From Rosettibacter sp037481715 (GTDB lineage Bacteria > Bacteroidota > Ignavibacteria > Ignavibacteriales > Melioribacteraceae), in NCBI GenBank assembly GCA_037481715.1, contig JBBFLD010000001.1, forward strand, positions 1 through 64,000: 64,000 nt of DNA, read 5' to 3'. Under the pieces are notes generated by a model, which was not told the DNA's origin, did not search any database, and saw only the letters and a list, made by a program, of their open reading frames with translations. Shown in pieces: positions 1-7,037 of this stretch; positions within the stretch are counted from its first letter, which is position 1; each line of letters begins with the position of its first letter. The position numbers and the translations under genes were made by a program.

Positions 1-714
1 TCGTCATATTTTTTTCTATTAATATTTAACCACTACGTGGTTTCTCAATCTATAACATTTAACCTGTAACCTTCAACCTTAAAACCTGCAACCTTCAACC
101 ATGTTCACGAAACTTCGTTTCGTGTTACAATCCACCAGCCCATTTTTCCATCTTTCCATTTTTCCAATTGCTTCTATTCCCAACGTTTAATATTGAACCC
201 CTTCAGGGTTCTGATAATTTTTCGTTCGTCATATTTTTTTCTATTAATATTTAACCACTACGTGGTTTCTCAATCTATAACATTTAACCTGTAACCTTCA
301 ACTTGTAAACTTCAGCCATGTTCACGAAACTTCGTTTCGTGTTACAAATTATATTAAAGCACCTCGTGGTTTTCTAACCTTTAACCTGTAAACTTCAACT
401 AACAATCTTGCAATTTTGCAATTCTCTAATATTAATACCGCCAACATTCATTAACCTTCAACCTTAAAACCTGCAACCTTCAACTTATAACCTTCAACCA
501 TGTTCACGAAACTTCGTTTCGTGTTACAATTAATATTGAACACCTTCAGATTTTTTAATCTTGAACTTGTAACGTGCAATCTTCAACCGTTTACGTTTTT
601 GCACTAAATTTTATTTTGTGTTATGATATGATTATGATTTGTAGGGCTGTTTATAGAAAGGAAAATATGAGGAGACGAGTGAGCGATTCGTCTCCTTCAA
701 AATACTAAATTGAA
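1..714. repeat. Gene-free repeat block with REP-like hairpins
   Basis: No convincing gene lies here. A 77-bp stretch at 1-77 recurs exactly at 226-302 and probably continues left of the window. Perfect hairpins (left arm CACGAAAC, loop TTC, right arm GTTTCGTG) sit at 106-124, 323-341 and 505-523, each followed by TTAC. A diverged one at 602-620 has arms CACTAAAT and ATTTTGTG. Other small palindromes are AACCAC-TAC-GTGGTT at 28-42 and 253-267, and GAACCC-CTTCA-GGGTTC at 195-211. Between them runs low-complexity text built on AACCTTCAACC and AACCTGTAACC. The unit hairpin plus 'TTACAATCCACCAGCCCATT' recurs in inverted orientation near 24415-24453. Confidence 0.85.
669..696 (-). terminator. Hairpin downstream of the SOD operon
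   Basis: An inverted repeat with arms GGAGACGA (671-678) and TCGTCTCC (688-695) and a 9-nt loop lies about 20 bp past the SOD stop codon. Read on the minus strand it is followed by a moderately T-rich stretch (TCATATTTTCC). It is a plausible intrinsic terminator, although the U-tract is imperfect. Confidence 0.5.
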
Positions 715-1431
715 TTACTTGGCGGATGCAAATCTCTTTGCTACTGCATCCCAATCAACTACATTCCACCAATTGGCAATATATTCAGGTCTTCTGTTTT
801 GATATAACAAGTAATATGCATGTTCCCAAACATCAAGTCCCATGACAGGAAAGCCTTTAACTTCAGCAACATCCATTAAAGGATTATCCTGATTTGGAGT
901 TGAAGTTACAACTAATTTACCATCACTTAAAACAAGCCAAGCCCAACCAGAACCAAATCTTGTTGCAGCAGCATTGTTAAAAATTTCTTTGAATTTTTCA
1001 AATGAACCAAATGTGCCATTGATTGCATCTGCAAGTGCACCTGTAGGCTGACCACCTTTATTGGGTCCCATAATTTCCCAAAAAATTGTATGATTATAAT
1101 GTCCACCGCCATTGTTACGAACAGCTACTGGAAGTTTGGAAACATTCTGAAAAAGTTCTTCAAGAGTTTTTCCTTCCATATCTGTTCCTTCAATAGCTTT
1201 ATTTAAATTAGTTACATAAGCACCATGATGTTTGTCATGATGTATTTCCATTGTTCTTGCATCTATGTATGGTTCTAACGCATTAAATGCATAGGGCAAT
1301 GGTGGTAATTCGAATTTGCTCATTTTGTTACTCCTTTTATTATATATATTGTTTGTTAATGCTTCAATTTTTTTTGTGCCTAATCCTAATGTTAGCAAAC
1401 CTATCGATGTTAAAAATTTTTTTCTATTCAT
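715..1431 (-). CDS. Fe/Mn superoxide dismutase with optional N-terminal leader
   Basis: Dismutates superoxide to O2 and H2O2. The family metal ligands are visible: His in EIHHDKHHGAYV, His in GGGHYNHTIFWEI, and Asp and His in GLDVWEHAYYLLYQ. Two starts are plausible. The start at 1431 gives 238 aa with a leader, RKKFLTSIGLLTLGLG, that resembles a Bacteroidota twin-arginine-like or Sec signal; it is preceded by GGAG and starts one base after the upstream stop. An internal ATG at 1323 (MSKFELPPLPYAF, 202 aa) has an even stronger site, AAAAGGAG, and matches the usual cytoplasmic SOD start. Fe versus Mn preference cannot be decided by eye. It is the last gene of a three-gene minus-strand operon with an Fe-S carrier. 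Confidence 0.93.
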   Translation of the reverse strand: MNRKKFLTSIGLLTLGLGTKKIEALTNNIYNKRSNKMSKFELPPLPYAFNALEPYIDARTMEIHHDKHHGAYVTNLNKAIEGTDMEGKTLEELFQNVSKLPVAVRNNGGGHYNHTIFWEIMGPNKGGQPTGALADAINGTFGSFEKFKEIFNNAAATRFGSGWAWLVLSDGKLVVTSTPNQDNPLMDVAEVKGFPVMGLDVWEHAYYLLYQNRRPEYIANWWNVVDWDAVAKRFASAK

Positions 1432-1432
1432 A

Positions 1433-1786
1433 TTAAACTCCAAATGATTCGCCACAACCGCATGTTCTTTTTGCATTTGGATTATTGAATACAAAACCTC
1501 TGCCGTTTAATCCATCGCTGAAATCGAGAACGGTGCCTGTCAGATAAAATAAACTTTTGCCGTCAACAAAAATTTTTAATCCTTCTTTTTCAATAACTGT
1601 ATCACCAGCTTTTTCTGTATCATCAAAACCAAGTTGATAGGTTAAGCCTGAACAACCTCCGCCTTTAACACTTATTCTTAATCCATAGCTTGCTGGAATA
1701 TTATTTTCTTCCTTTATTTTCAAAACCTGTTTTAATGCTTTTTCTGTAATATCTATTTCAGAAGTTATGTTAATTTGTTCGTTCAT
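1433..1786 (-). CDS. A-type iron-sulfur carrier (IscA/ErpA/SufA family)
   Basis: This 117-aa protein belongs to the HesB/IscA family, which delivers Fe-S clusters to target proteins. The three conserved cysteines are present: one in KGGGCSGLTYQL and two in the C-terminal TCGCGESFGV. MNEQINITSEI at 1786 was chosen as the start because AAAGGATTG precedes it; a longer frame upstream would add an unlikely lysine-rich leader overlapping the previous gene. Its 5' end overlaps the end of the upstream small gene by 17 bp, and SOD follows one base after its stop, so all three are probably co-transcribed. Which of IscA, ErpA or SufA it is functionally cannot be told from sequence alone. Confidence 0.92.
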   Translation of the reverse strand: MNEQINITSEIDITEKALKQVLKIKEENNIPASYGLRISVKGGGCSGLTYQLGFDDTEKAGDTVIEKEGLKIFVDGKSLFYLTGTVLDFSDGLNGRGFVFNNPNAKRTCGCGESFGV

Positions 1787-2099
1787 TTTCAATCCTTTCT
1801 TCTTGATTTTTATTGCTTTCAACATCATTAACATTATTATCAAGAAAAAAATTCACTTTCCATGCATTTGAAGAAATTTTTTTTAATTTATTTTCTTTTG
1901 TAAGAGCATCAATAAAATCAAAAGTTAATTTTTCTGATTCTGTGTAACTGAGTTTTATATTTTTTTTCTCAAAATAACTTCTTATTGCATATTGAATATC
2001 TCTCAAAAAAATATTTGAATTGGTAAACAAAGGATATTTTTCTTTCATGAATTTGAAAAATACTTTTTGATTATTGATTAACTCATTCAGATAATTCAT
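1770..2099 (-). CDS. Small conserved-looking hypothetical protein
   Basis: A 109-aa protein that I do not recognise. It has no signal peptide or membrane segment and looks mainly helical, with a charged C-terminal tail (NKNQEERIENERTN). The segment LRDIQYAIRSYFEKKNIKLSYTESEKLTFDFIDALTKENKLKKISSNAWKV alternates like a small winged-helix fold, but that is only an impression. The ATG at 2099 has a good ribosome binding site (AAAGGTGAACT). The gene overlaps the Fe-S carrier start by 17 bp and heads the operon, which argues that it is real and translated. Confidence 0.7.
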   Translation of the reverse strand: MNYLNELINNQKVFFKFMKEKYPLFTNSNIFLRDIQYAIRSYFEKKNIKLSYTESEKLTFDFIDALTKENKLKKISSNAWKVNFFLDNNVNDVESNKNQEERIENERTN

Positions 2100-2392
2100 A
2101 GTTCACCTTTAGATTTGTTTGAAATACTTAACAAAGAAATATTTCCCTCGTTAATGGGTTTTTAATTCTCTATTATCTACAGCAAAATTATAAGAGTTCT
2201 AATAAATAAAAAAATTTATAAAAGGATTATTATCTCAACATTTTTTATTAATTTTGAAAAATAGTTTTTTGAAATTTTGTAAAATCTTAAGAAAATAATG
2301 AATTAAGATAATGATTGGTTAAATTTTTTAGATACAGATAGAAAAAGAGAAACTTAATTAAATGGTATGTTAAATAAGTAATCGGAGAAAAA

Positions 2393-4585
2393 ATGGTCAA
2401 CAGTATATTCTGGCTTGCCCCTGCATCTTCAATTCTTGCTTTATTTTTTGCCTGGTTTTTCTTCAAACAAATGATGAAGGAAAGCGAAGGCACAGAAAAA
2501 ATGGCAAGTATAGCTTCTTATGTTCGTAAAGGAGCTATGGCTTACCTTAAACAACAATATAAAGTTGTTGGAATGTTTTTTATTGTTATAATGGTAATTT
2601 TTTTAATACTTGCTTATGGATTTAATGTTCAGAATCCATGGGTGCCATTTGCATTCATTACTGGCGGTTTCTTCTCTGGTTTATCTGGATTTTTTGGAAT
2701 GAAAACCGCAACTTATGCTTCTGCAAGAACGGCTAATGCTGCAAGAGAATCTTTGAATAAAGGATTAAAAATTGCTTTCAGAAGCGGTGCTGTTATGGGA
2801 CTTGTAGTTGTTGGTCTTGGTTTGCTTGATATTTCTATTTGGTTTACAATATTAAATTTAGTTTATCCTCATGCTACAGATGCTCATAATCTTGTAATTG
2901 TAACCACAACAATGTTAACATTTGGAATGGGTGCTTCTACACAGGCATTGTTTGCAAGAGTAGGTGGAGGAATTTTTACAAAGGCTGCCGATGTTGGTGC
3001 TGATTTAGTAGGTAAAGTTGAAGCTGGTATTCCAGAAGATGACCCTCGCAATCCAGCTACAATCGCAGATAATGTTGGTGATAATGTTGGTGATGTCGCA
3101 GGAATGGGAGCAGATTTGTATGAATCATATTGTGGTTCAATTTTAGCAACAGCAGCTTTAGGAGCTTCTGCATTTGTTAATGCACCAGAATTACAAATGA
3201 AAGCTGTATTAGCTCCAATGCTTGTTGCGGCTGTTGGTATTGTTCTTTCCATTGTTGGAATTTTTATGGTAAGAACAAAAGAAGATGCAACTCAAAAAGA
3301 TTTGCTTGCTTCTCTTTCAAGAGGAATAAATATAAGCTCAGTATTAATTGTAATCTTTTCTTTTATAATTGTAAATTTACTTGGATTTGATAACGCACTT
3401 GGAATTTGGGGTTCAATTGTTACAGGATTGATAACTGGAATCATTATTGGTAAATCAACTGAATATTATACTTCACATTCATATAAACCAACTCAAAGGA
3501 TAGCAAACAGTTCACAAACTGGTCCTGCAACTGTTATAATATCCGGCTTGAGTATTGGTATGATGTCAACAGCAGTTCCGGTTATCACTGTAGCATTCGG
3601 GATTATTTTTGCTTTTCTATTTGCAACAGGTTTTGATTTAACAAATATTAATATGGGATTATATGGAATTGGAATTGCAGCCGTAGGAATGCTTTCAACA
3701 CTTGGAATTACACTTGCAACAGATGCATATGGTCCTATTGCAGATAACGCCGGTGGTAATGCAGAAATGAGCGGCTTAGGCAAGGAAGTTAGAAAAAGAA
3801 CAGATGCTCTTGATGCTTTAGGAAATACAACAGCTGCAACTGGAAAAGGTTTTGCTATTGGTTCTGCTGCTCTAACAGCTCTTGCACTTTTAGCTTCCTA
3901 TGTTGAAGAAGTTAAAATTGCATTATTAAGAGCAGGAAAATCACTTCTTGATTTAGGTAATGGAATCCTAATCGAAACTCAAAAAGCAAGTATTATGGAT
4001 TTTATGAATTATTACCAGATTAATTTGATGAATCCAAATGTTTTGGTTGGAGTATTTATTGGTGCAATGATGGCATTTTTGTTCTGTGGTTTAACAATGA
4101 GTGCTGTTGGTCGTGCTGCAGGTAAAATGGTCGATGAAGTAAGAAGACAATTCAAAACTATTCCTGGAATTCTTGAAGGAACAGCTGAACCAGATTATGC
4201 AAGCTGCGTAGCTATTTCTACAAAAGGAGCTCAACGCGAAATGATTCTTCCTTCACTCCTTGCTATTTTAGTACCAATTATTACTGGAGTAATTTTTGGA
4301 GTTGCTGGTGTTATGGGTTTATTAACGGGTGGACTTGGTGCTGGATTTGTTCTTGCAATATTTATGGCTAATTCGGGTGGTGCATGGGATAATGCAAAGA
4401 AATATATTGAAGAAGGAAATTATGGAGGAAAAGGTTCTGATCCTCATAAAGCTGCTGTAATTGGTGATACTGTTGGCGATCCTTTCAAAGATACATCTGG
4501 ACCAAGCTTGAACATTTTAATTAAATTAATGAGCATGGTTTCAATTGTTATGGCTGGAGTAACAGTAGCATTTCATATTTTGTAA
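2393..4585 (+). CDS. hppA: Membrane-bound ion-pumping pyrophosphatase, K+-dependent type
   Basis: Couples hydrolysis of pyrophosphate to H+ or Na+ export across the inner membrane. At 730 aa with about 16 hydrophobic segments it is full length. The substrate-binding signatures DVGADLVGKVE (about 200-210) and DNVGDNVGDVAGMGADLYESY (about 226-246) are intact, as are DAYGPIADNAGGNAEMSG (about 444-461) and the C-terminal DTVGDPFKDTSGPSLNILIKL. In GNTTAATGKG (about 477-486) alanine occupies the position where K+-independent enzymes have lysine, which places it in the K+-dependent subfamily. Whether it moves Na+ or H+ cannot be settled here. The start has GGAGAAAAA just upstream. It is monocistronic and divergent from the SOD operon across a 293-bp spacer. 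Confidence 0.96.
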   Translation: MVNSIFWLAPASSILALFFAWFFFKQMMKESEGTEKMASIASYVRKGAMAYLKQQYKVVGMFFIVIMVIFLILAYGFNVQNPWVPFAFITGGFFSGLSGFFGMKTATYASARTANAARESLNKGLKIAFRSGAVMGLVVVGLGLLDISIWFTILNLVYPHATDAHNLVIVTTTMLTFGMGASTQALFARVGGGIFTKAADVGADLVGKVEAGIPEDDPRNPATIADNVGDNVGDVAGMGADLYESYCGSILATAALGASAFVNAPELQMKAVLAPMLVAAVGIVLSIVGIFMVRTKEDATQKDLLASLSRGINISSVLIVIFSFIIVNLLGFDNALGIWGSIVTGLITGIIIGKSTEYYTSHSYKPTQRIANSSQTGPATVIISGLSIGMMSTAVPVITVAFGIIFAFLFATGFDLTNINMGLYGIGIAAVGMLSTLGITLATDAYGPIADNAGGNAEMSGLGKEVRKRTDALDALGNTTAATGKGFAIGSAALTALALLASYVEEVKIALLRAGKSLLDLGNGILIETQKASIMDFMNYYQINLMNPNVLVGVFIGAMMAFLFCGLTMSAVGRAAGKMVDEVRRQFKTIPGILEGTAEPDYASCVAISTKGAQREMILPSLLAILVPIITGVIFGVAGVMGLLTGGLGAGFVLAIFMANSGGAWDNAKKYIEEGNYGGKGSDPHKAAVIGDTVGDPFKDTSGPSLNILIKLMSMVSIVMAGVTVAFHIL

Positions 4586-4621
4586 TTAATTGTTGTTTGT
4601 TATTGTAATTAATAACTCAAT

Positions 4622-4663
4622 GGTTCTCAGTGTATGGGTTGAGGGAACTCAGCACTGAGAACC
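4622..4663. repeat. 11-bp inverted repeat downstream of hppA
   Basis: Perfect arms GGTTCTCAGTG (4622-4632) and CACTGAGAACC (4653-4663) are separated by 20 nt. It lies 36 bp after the hppA stop. There is no T-tract after either arm, so a Rho-independent terminator is not well supported. It could be an mRNA-stabilising 3' stem or another dispersed palindrome family. Confidence 0.6.
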
Positions 4664-4757
4664 GTAGAGAATAAATAAAAGACAATAGTAATAACCTGAG
4701 GGAGTTTTCACAATATATTTGTAAGTAGAAATAATATTTCAACGAAAAAATTTTTTT

Positions 4758-4815
4758 CACGAAACTTCGTTTCGTGTTACAGATTTAAAATTGTAAGTCG
4801 AAATGTAATTTCGAC
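4758..4815. repeat. REPIN unit 1 (inverted hairpin pair)
   Basis: Minus hairpin 4758-4776, TTAC 4777-4780, twelve A/T-rich bases 4781-4792, GTAA 4793-4796, plus hairpin 4797-4815. Both 8-bp stems are perfect. Confidence 0.85.
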
Positions 4816-4837
4816 AGAAGTGAAAAAATATTTTTTT

Positions 4838-4894
4838 CACGAAACTTCGTTTCGTGTTACAAATTTTAAATTGTAAGTCGAAATGTGATTCGAC
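4838..4894. repeat. REPIN unit 2
   Basis: Minus hairpin 4838-4856, TTAC, twelve A/T bases, GTAA 4873-4876, then a plus hairpin 4877-4894 shortened to 6-bp arms. It has the same layout as unit 1, 80 bp downstream. Confidence 0.8.
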
Positions 4895-4919
4895 AGAAGT
4901 AAAAAAAATATGTTTTTTT

Positions 4920-4970
4920 CACGAAACTTTGTTTCGTGTTACAAGTGTAAGTTGGAGTATTAGTTTCTAC
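4920..4970. repeat. REPIN unit 3, right half decayed
   Basis: A perfect minus hairpin at 4920-4938 with loop TTT, TTAC 4939-4942, only four bases, then GTAA 4947-4950 and a degenerate plus half. It is the closest copy upstream of the RAYT gene. Confidence 0.65.
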
Positions 4971-5072
4971 AAAAATAATAATATGAATTTCCAGCCAATT
5001 TTGTTAAAATTATTTTAGTTGTTACTACGGTTCCAGTAGATTAGAATAAGTAGTTGAGTTTTTTTATTTATT

Positions 5073-5780
5073 ATGAAAGAAAATAAAATTTATTACAGAC
5101 GAAATTTACCACATTATCAACCAGAAGGTTGTACATTTTTTGTTACATTTCGATTAACGCAGTCTTTACCTCTAAATGTAATTGTGAAACTAATCAATGA
5201 AAAAAAATTAGAACTAAAGAGAATAAACAACATAAAATCAAAAATATTAAAGAAGCAAAAGTATTATGAGTTTCAGCAAAAGTATTTTGAAATATTTGAT
5301 AAATATATAGACACATATAAAAAAGGTCCTAGTTGGTTAGTTAAAGATGAAGTAGCTTCAATTGTTAAAGAAGCAATTCATTATAGAGATGGAAAAGATT
5401 ATAAGTTAATAGCCTATACAATTATGCCGAACCATGTACATATGATATTTACACCAATAATTAAATCCAGAATTAACGAAAATTCTGATCTAAGTAGAAC
5501 ACAAAATGAACAAATAGATAATGCTCGAAGAAGTGTTAGAGTTTACATAGTTACTAAAATTCTTCAGGAATTAAAAAGGTTTACTGCATTAAAATGTAAT
5601 AAAATTCTTAATCGTCATGGAGCATTCTGGCATCACGAGAGTTATGACCATGTGATTAGAAATATTGATGAACTAAGAAGAATAGTAAATTATATTCTTC
5701 AAAATCCAGTGAAAGCTAACTTAATTGATGACTGTGATAAATGGAAATGGAATTATTATAATCCAAATTATTTATTATAA
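5073..5780 (+). CDS. REP-associated tyrosine transposase (RAYT, Y1/HUH family)
   Basis: A 235-aa single-strand DNA nicking and joining enzyme of the IS200-like Y1 transposase superfamily, RAYT branch. It shows the N-terminal RRNLPHYQPEGCTFFVTFRL block (9-28), the HUH metal motif HVH at 121-123 inside YTIMPNHVHMIF, and the candidate nucleophile Tyr191 in WHHESYDHVIRN. The tail ILQNPVKANLIDD is also typical of the family. No frameshift or stop interrupts it. The ATG at 5073 lacks a strong Shine-Dalgarno. REP-like hairpin pairs with a GTAA tag bracket it on both sides, the arrangement known for RAYTs in Gammaproteobacteria. Known RAYTs recognise and cleave their cognate REP hairpins; that this one acts on these hairpins is inference. 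It is single-copy in the window and not inside an operon. Confidence 0.93.
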   Translation: MKENKIYYRRNLPHYQPEGCTFFVTFRLTQSLPLNVIVKLINEKKLELKRINNIKSKILKKQKYYEFQQKYFEIFDKYIDTYKKGPSWLVKDEVASIVKEAIHYRDGKDYKLIAYTIMPNHVHMIFTPIIKSRINENSDLSRTQNEQIDNARRSVRVYIVTKILQELKRFTALKCNKILNRHGAFWHHESYDHVIRNIDELRRIVNYILQNPVKANLIDDCDKWKWNYYNPNYLL

Positions 5781-6137
5781 TTGCGGTTTTATGATATTGT
5801 ATAATAATTGTGAATCGAACTGAAGTTACATAAATGAAATGAGTTAGTTTTCACACTAAACTTCGTTCCGCGTTACCAGAAAATAATGTTTCCTGCCGCT
5901 ACTTTTTTAGTTGAAATCTAATATCACAAAAACGAAAAAATATGTTTTTCACGAAACTTCGTTTCGTGTTACAGATTTAATATGTAAATCGAAATGTAAT
6001 TTCGATAAAAGAGAAAAAATATGTTTTTTCACGAAACTTCGTTTCGTGTTACAAAAAACTAATTATTAACCTTCCTTGATTTATGAATTATGTTAATCTA
6101 ATTTTGTCTACAAAATTTCTTACAAATTTGGTGAATT
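5781..6137. repeat. Right REPIN-like array flanking the RAYT gene
   Basis: Gene-free. A decayed minus hairpin lies at 5854-5872 (followed by TTAC), a full REPIN at 5950-6006 and a solitary perfect minus hairpin at 6030-6048 followed by TTAC. The remaining sequence up to the prolinedehydrogenase start is AT-rich and shows nothing else I can name. Confidence 0.85.
5950..6006. repeat. REPIN unit 4 (right of RAYT)
   Basis: Minus hairpin 5950-5968, TTAC 5969-5972, eleven A/T-rich bases, GTAA 5984-5987, plus hairpin 5988-6006 with arms ATCGAAAT and ATTTCGAT. The outermost G-C pair of the left-array copy is replaced by A-T here, with both arms changed. Confidence 0.85.
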
Positions 6138-7037
6138 GTGAATCCTCTTAACAAAGCTATTGTTGATGTAGTAAAAATTCTCCCCAAATCCATAGTTTTC
6201 ATTTTTGCAAAAAGATATATCGCAGGCGAAACCATTCAAGATGGAATTCGTGTTGTTAAGGAATTGAATTCAAAAGGAATACTTGCAACTATGGATGTTC
6301 TGGGCGAAGCCGTTACAAATAAAGAAGAATCAGAGCAGGCAAAACTTGAATGTTTGCATGTTCTAGATGTTATTCAAGAAAATAATTTGAAATCAAATTT
6401 ATCAATTAAACCAACTCAAATGGGTTTGAAAATTGATTTTGATTTTTGCTACAAGCAGGTTTCAGAAATTCTTGAAAGAGCAGCAAAGTATAAAAATTTT
6501 GTGCGAATCGATATGGAAGATTCTTCTACTACTGATGCAACTTTTGAGCTCTATAAAAGATTAAGAGAGAAATATGATAATGTTGGAATTGTTGTTCAAG
6601 CTTATCTTAAAAGAACCATGAGTGATATTCAAAATCCAGATATGAAAGGTACTAATTACAGATTATGCAAAGGAATTTATATTGAACCTGAAGAAATTGC
6701 TTATAAAAAAAAGCAGGAAATTCGAGATAATTTTATTAAAATCCTCGAGTACTTTTTTAATAATGGCAATTATGTTGGAATTGCAACTCATGATGATTAT
6801 CTAATTGAAAAGGCTTATCAAATGATAAAAGAAAAAAATATTCCGAAAGATAAATTTGAATTTCAGATGCTTTACGGTGTAAAAGAAAATCTTAGAGACA
6901 AAATTAATTCTGATGGATATAAAATCAGGATTTATGTTCCTTTTGGAAAACACTGGTATAATTATTCAATTCGCAGACTTCAGGAAAATCCACAAGTAGC
7001 ATGGTATATCACAAAAAGTATCTTTTCGCATAACTGA
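6138..7037 (+). CDS. Proline dehydrogenase (monofunctional)
   Basis: An FAD enzyme that oxidises proline to 1-pyrroline-5-carboxylate and feeds electrons to quinone. The 299-aa length fits the stand-alone PRODH barrel rather than bifunctional PutA. Family blocks seen are RIDMEDSSTTDATFELYKRL (about 128-147), VVQAYLKRT, NYRLCKGIYIEP, GIATHDDYLIEKA, FEFQMLYGV and the substrate-end motif YVPFGKHWYNYSIRRLQENP near the C-terminus. It starts at GTG 6138 (MNPLNKAIVDVVKILPK). The stop overlaps the tsaD start (TGATG). The partner P5C dehydrogenase is not in this window. Confidence 0.93.
   Translation: MNPLNKAIVDVVKILPKSIVFIFAKRYIAGETIQDGIRVVKELNSKGILATMDVLGEAVTNKEESEQAKLECLHVLDVIQENNLKSNLSIKPTQMGLKIDFDFCYKQVSEILERAAKYKNFVRIDMEDSSTTDATFELYKRLREKYDNVGIVVQAYLKRTMSDIQNPDMKGTNYRLCKGIYIEPEEIAYKKKQEIRDNFIKILEYFFNNGNYVGIATHDDYLIEKAYQMIKEKNIPKDKFEFQMLYGVKENLRDKINSDGYKIRIYVPFGKHWYNYSIRRLQENPQVAWYITKSIFSHN

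Larger units (their letters stand above)
4586..5072. repeat. Left REPIN-like array flanking the RAYT gene
   Basis: A gene-free spacer filled with short hairpins in alternating orientation about 40 bp apart. Minus-oriented hairpins (CACGAAAC-loop-GTTTCGTG followed by TTAC) lie at 4758-4776, 4838-4856 and 4920-4938. Plus-oriented hairpins preceded by GTAA lie at 4797-4815 (GTCGAAAT-GTA-ATTTCGAC) and 4877-4894 (6-bp arms). Degenerate plus copies lie at 4725-4743 and from 4951. Each minus/plus pair forms a unit of about 58 bp with the TTAC and GTAA tags facing each other across 12 A/T bases. Confidence 0.88.

Noticed and set aside
1..714. The repeated short palindromes at first suggested a CRISPR array.
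   Set aside because: Repeat spacing is irregular, the intervals themselves repeat (AACCTTCAACC text, the 77-bp duplication) rather than being unique spacers, and no cas gene is present.
2884..3252. A 122-codon minus-strand frame inside hppA.
   Set aside because: Its composition is the mirror of the glycine- and alanine-rich pyrophosphatase codons; there is no ribosome binding site or domain.
4721..6052. The RAYT locus could be a plain IS200/IS605 insertion.
   Set aside because: There is no TnpB, the flanking hairpins occur as inverted pairs in arrays and at distant loci without the gene, and the protein shows RAYT-type N- and C-terminal blocks. A decayed IS cannot be fully excluded.
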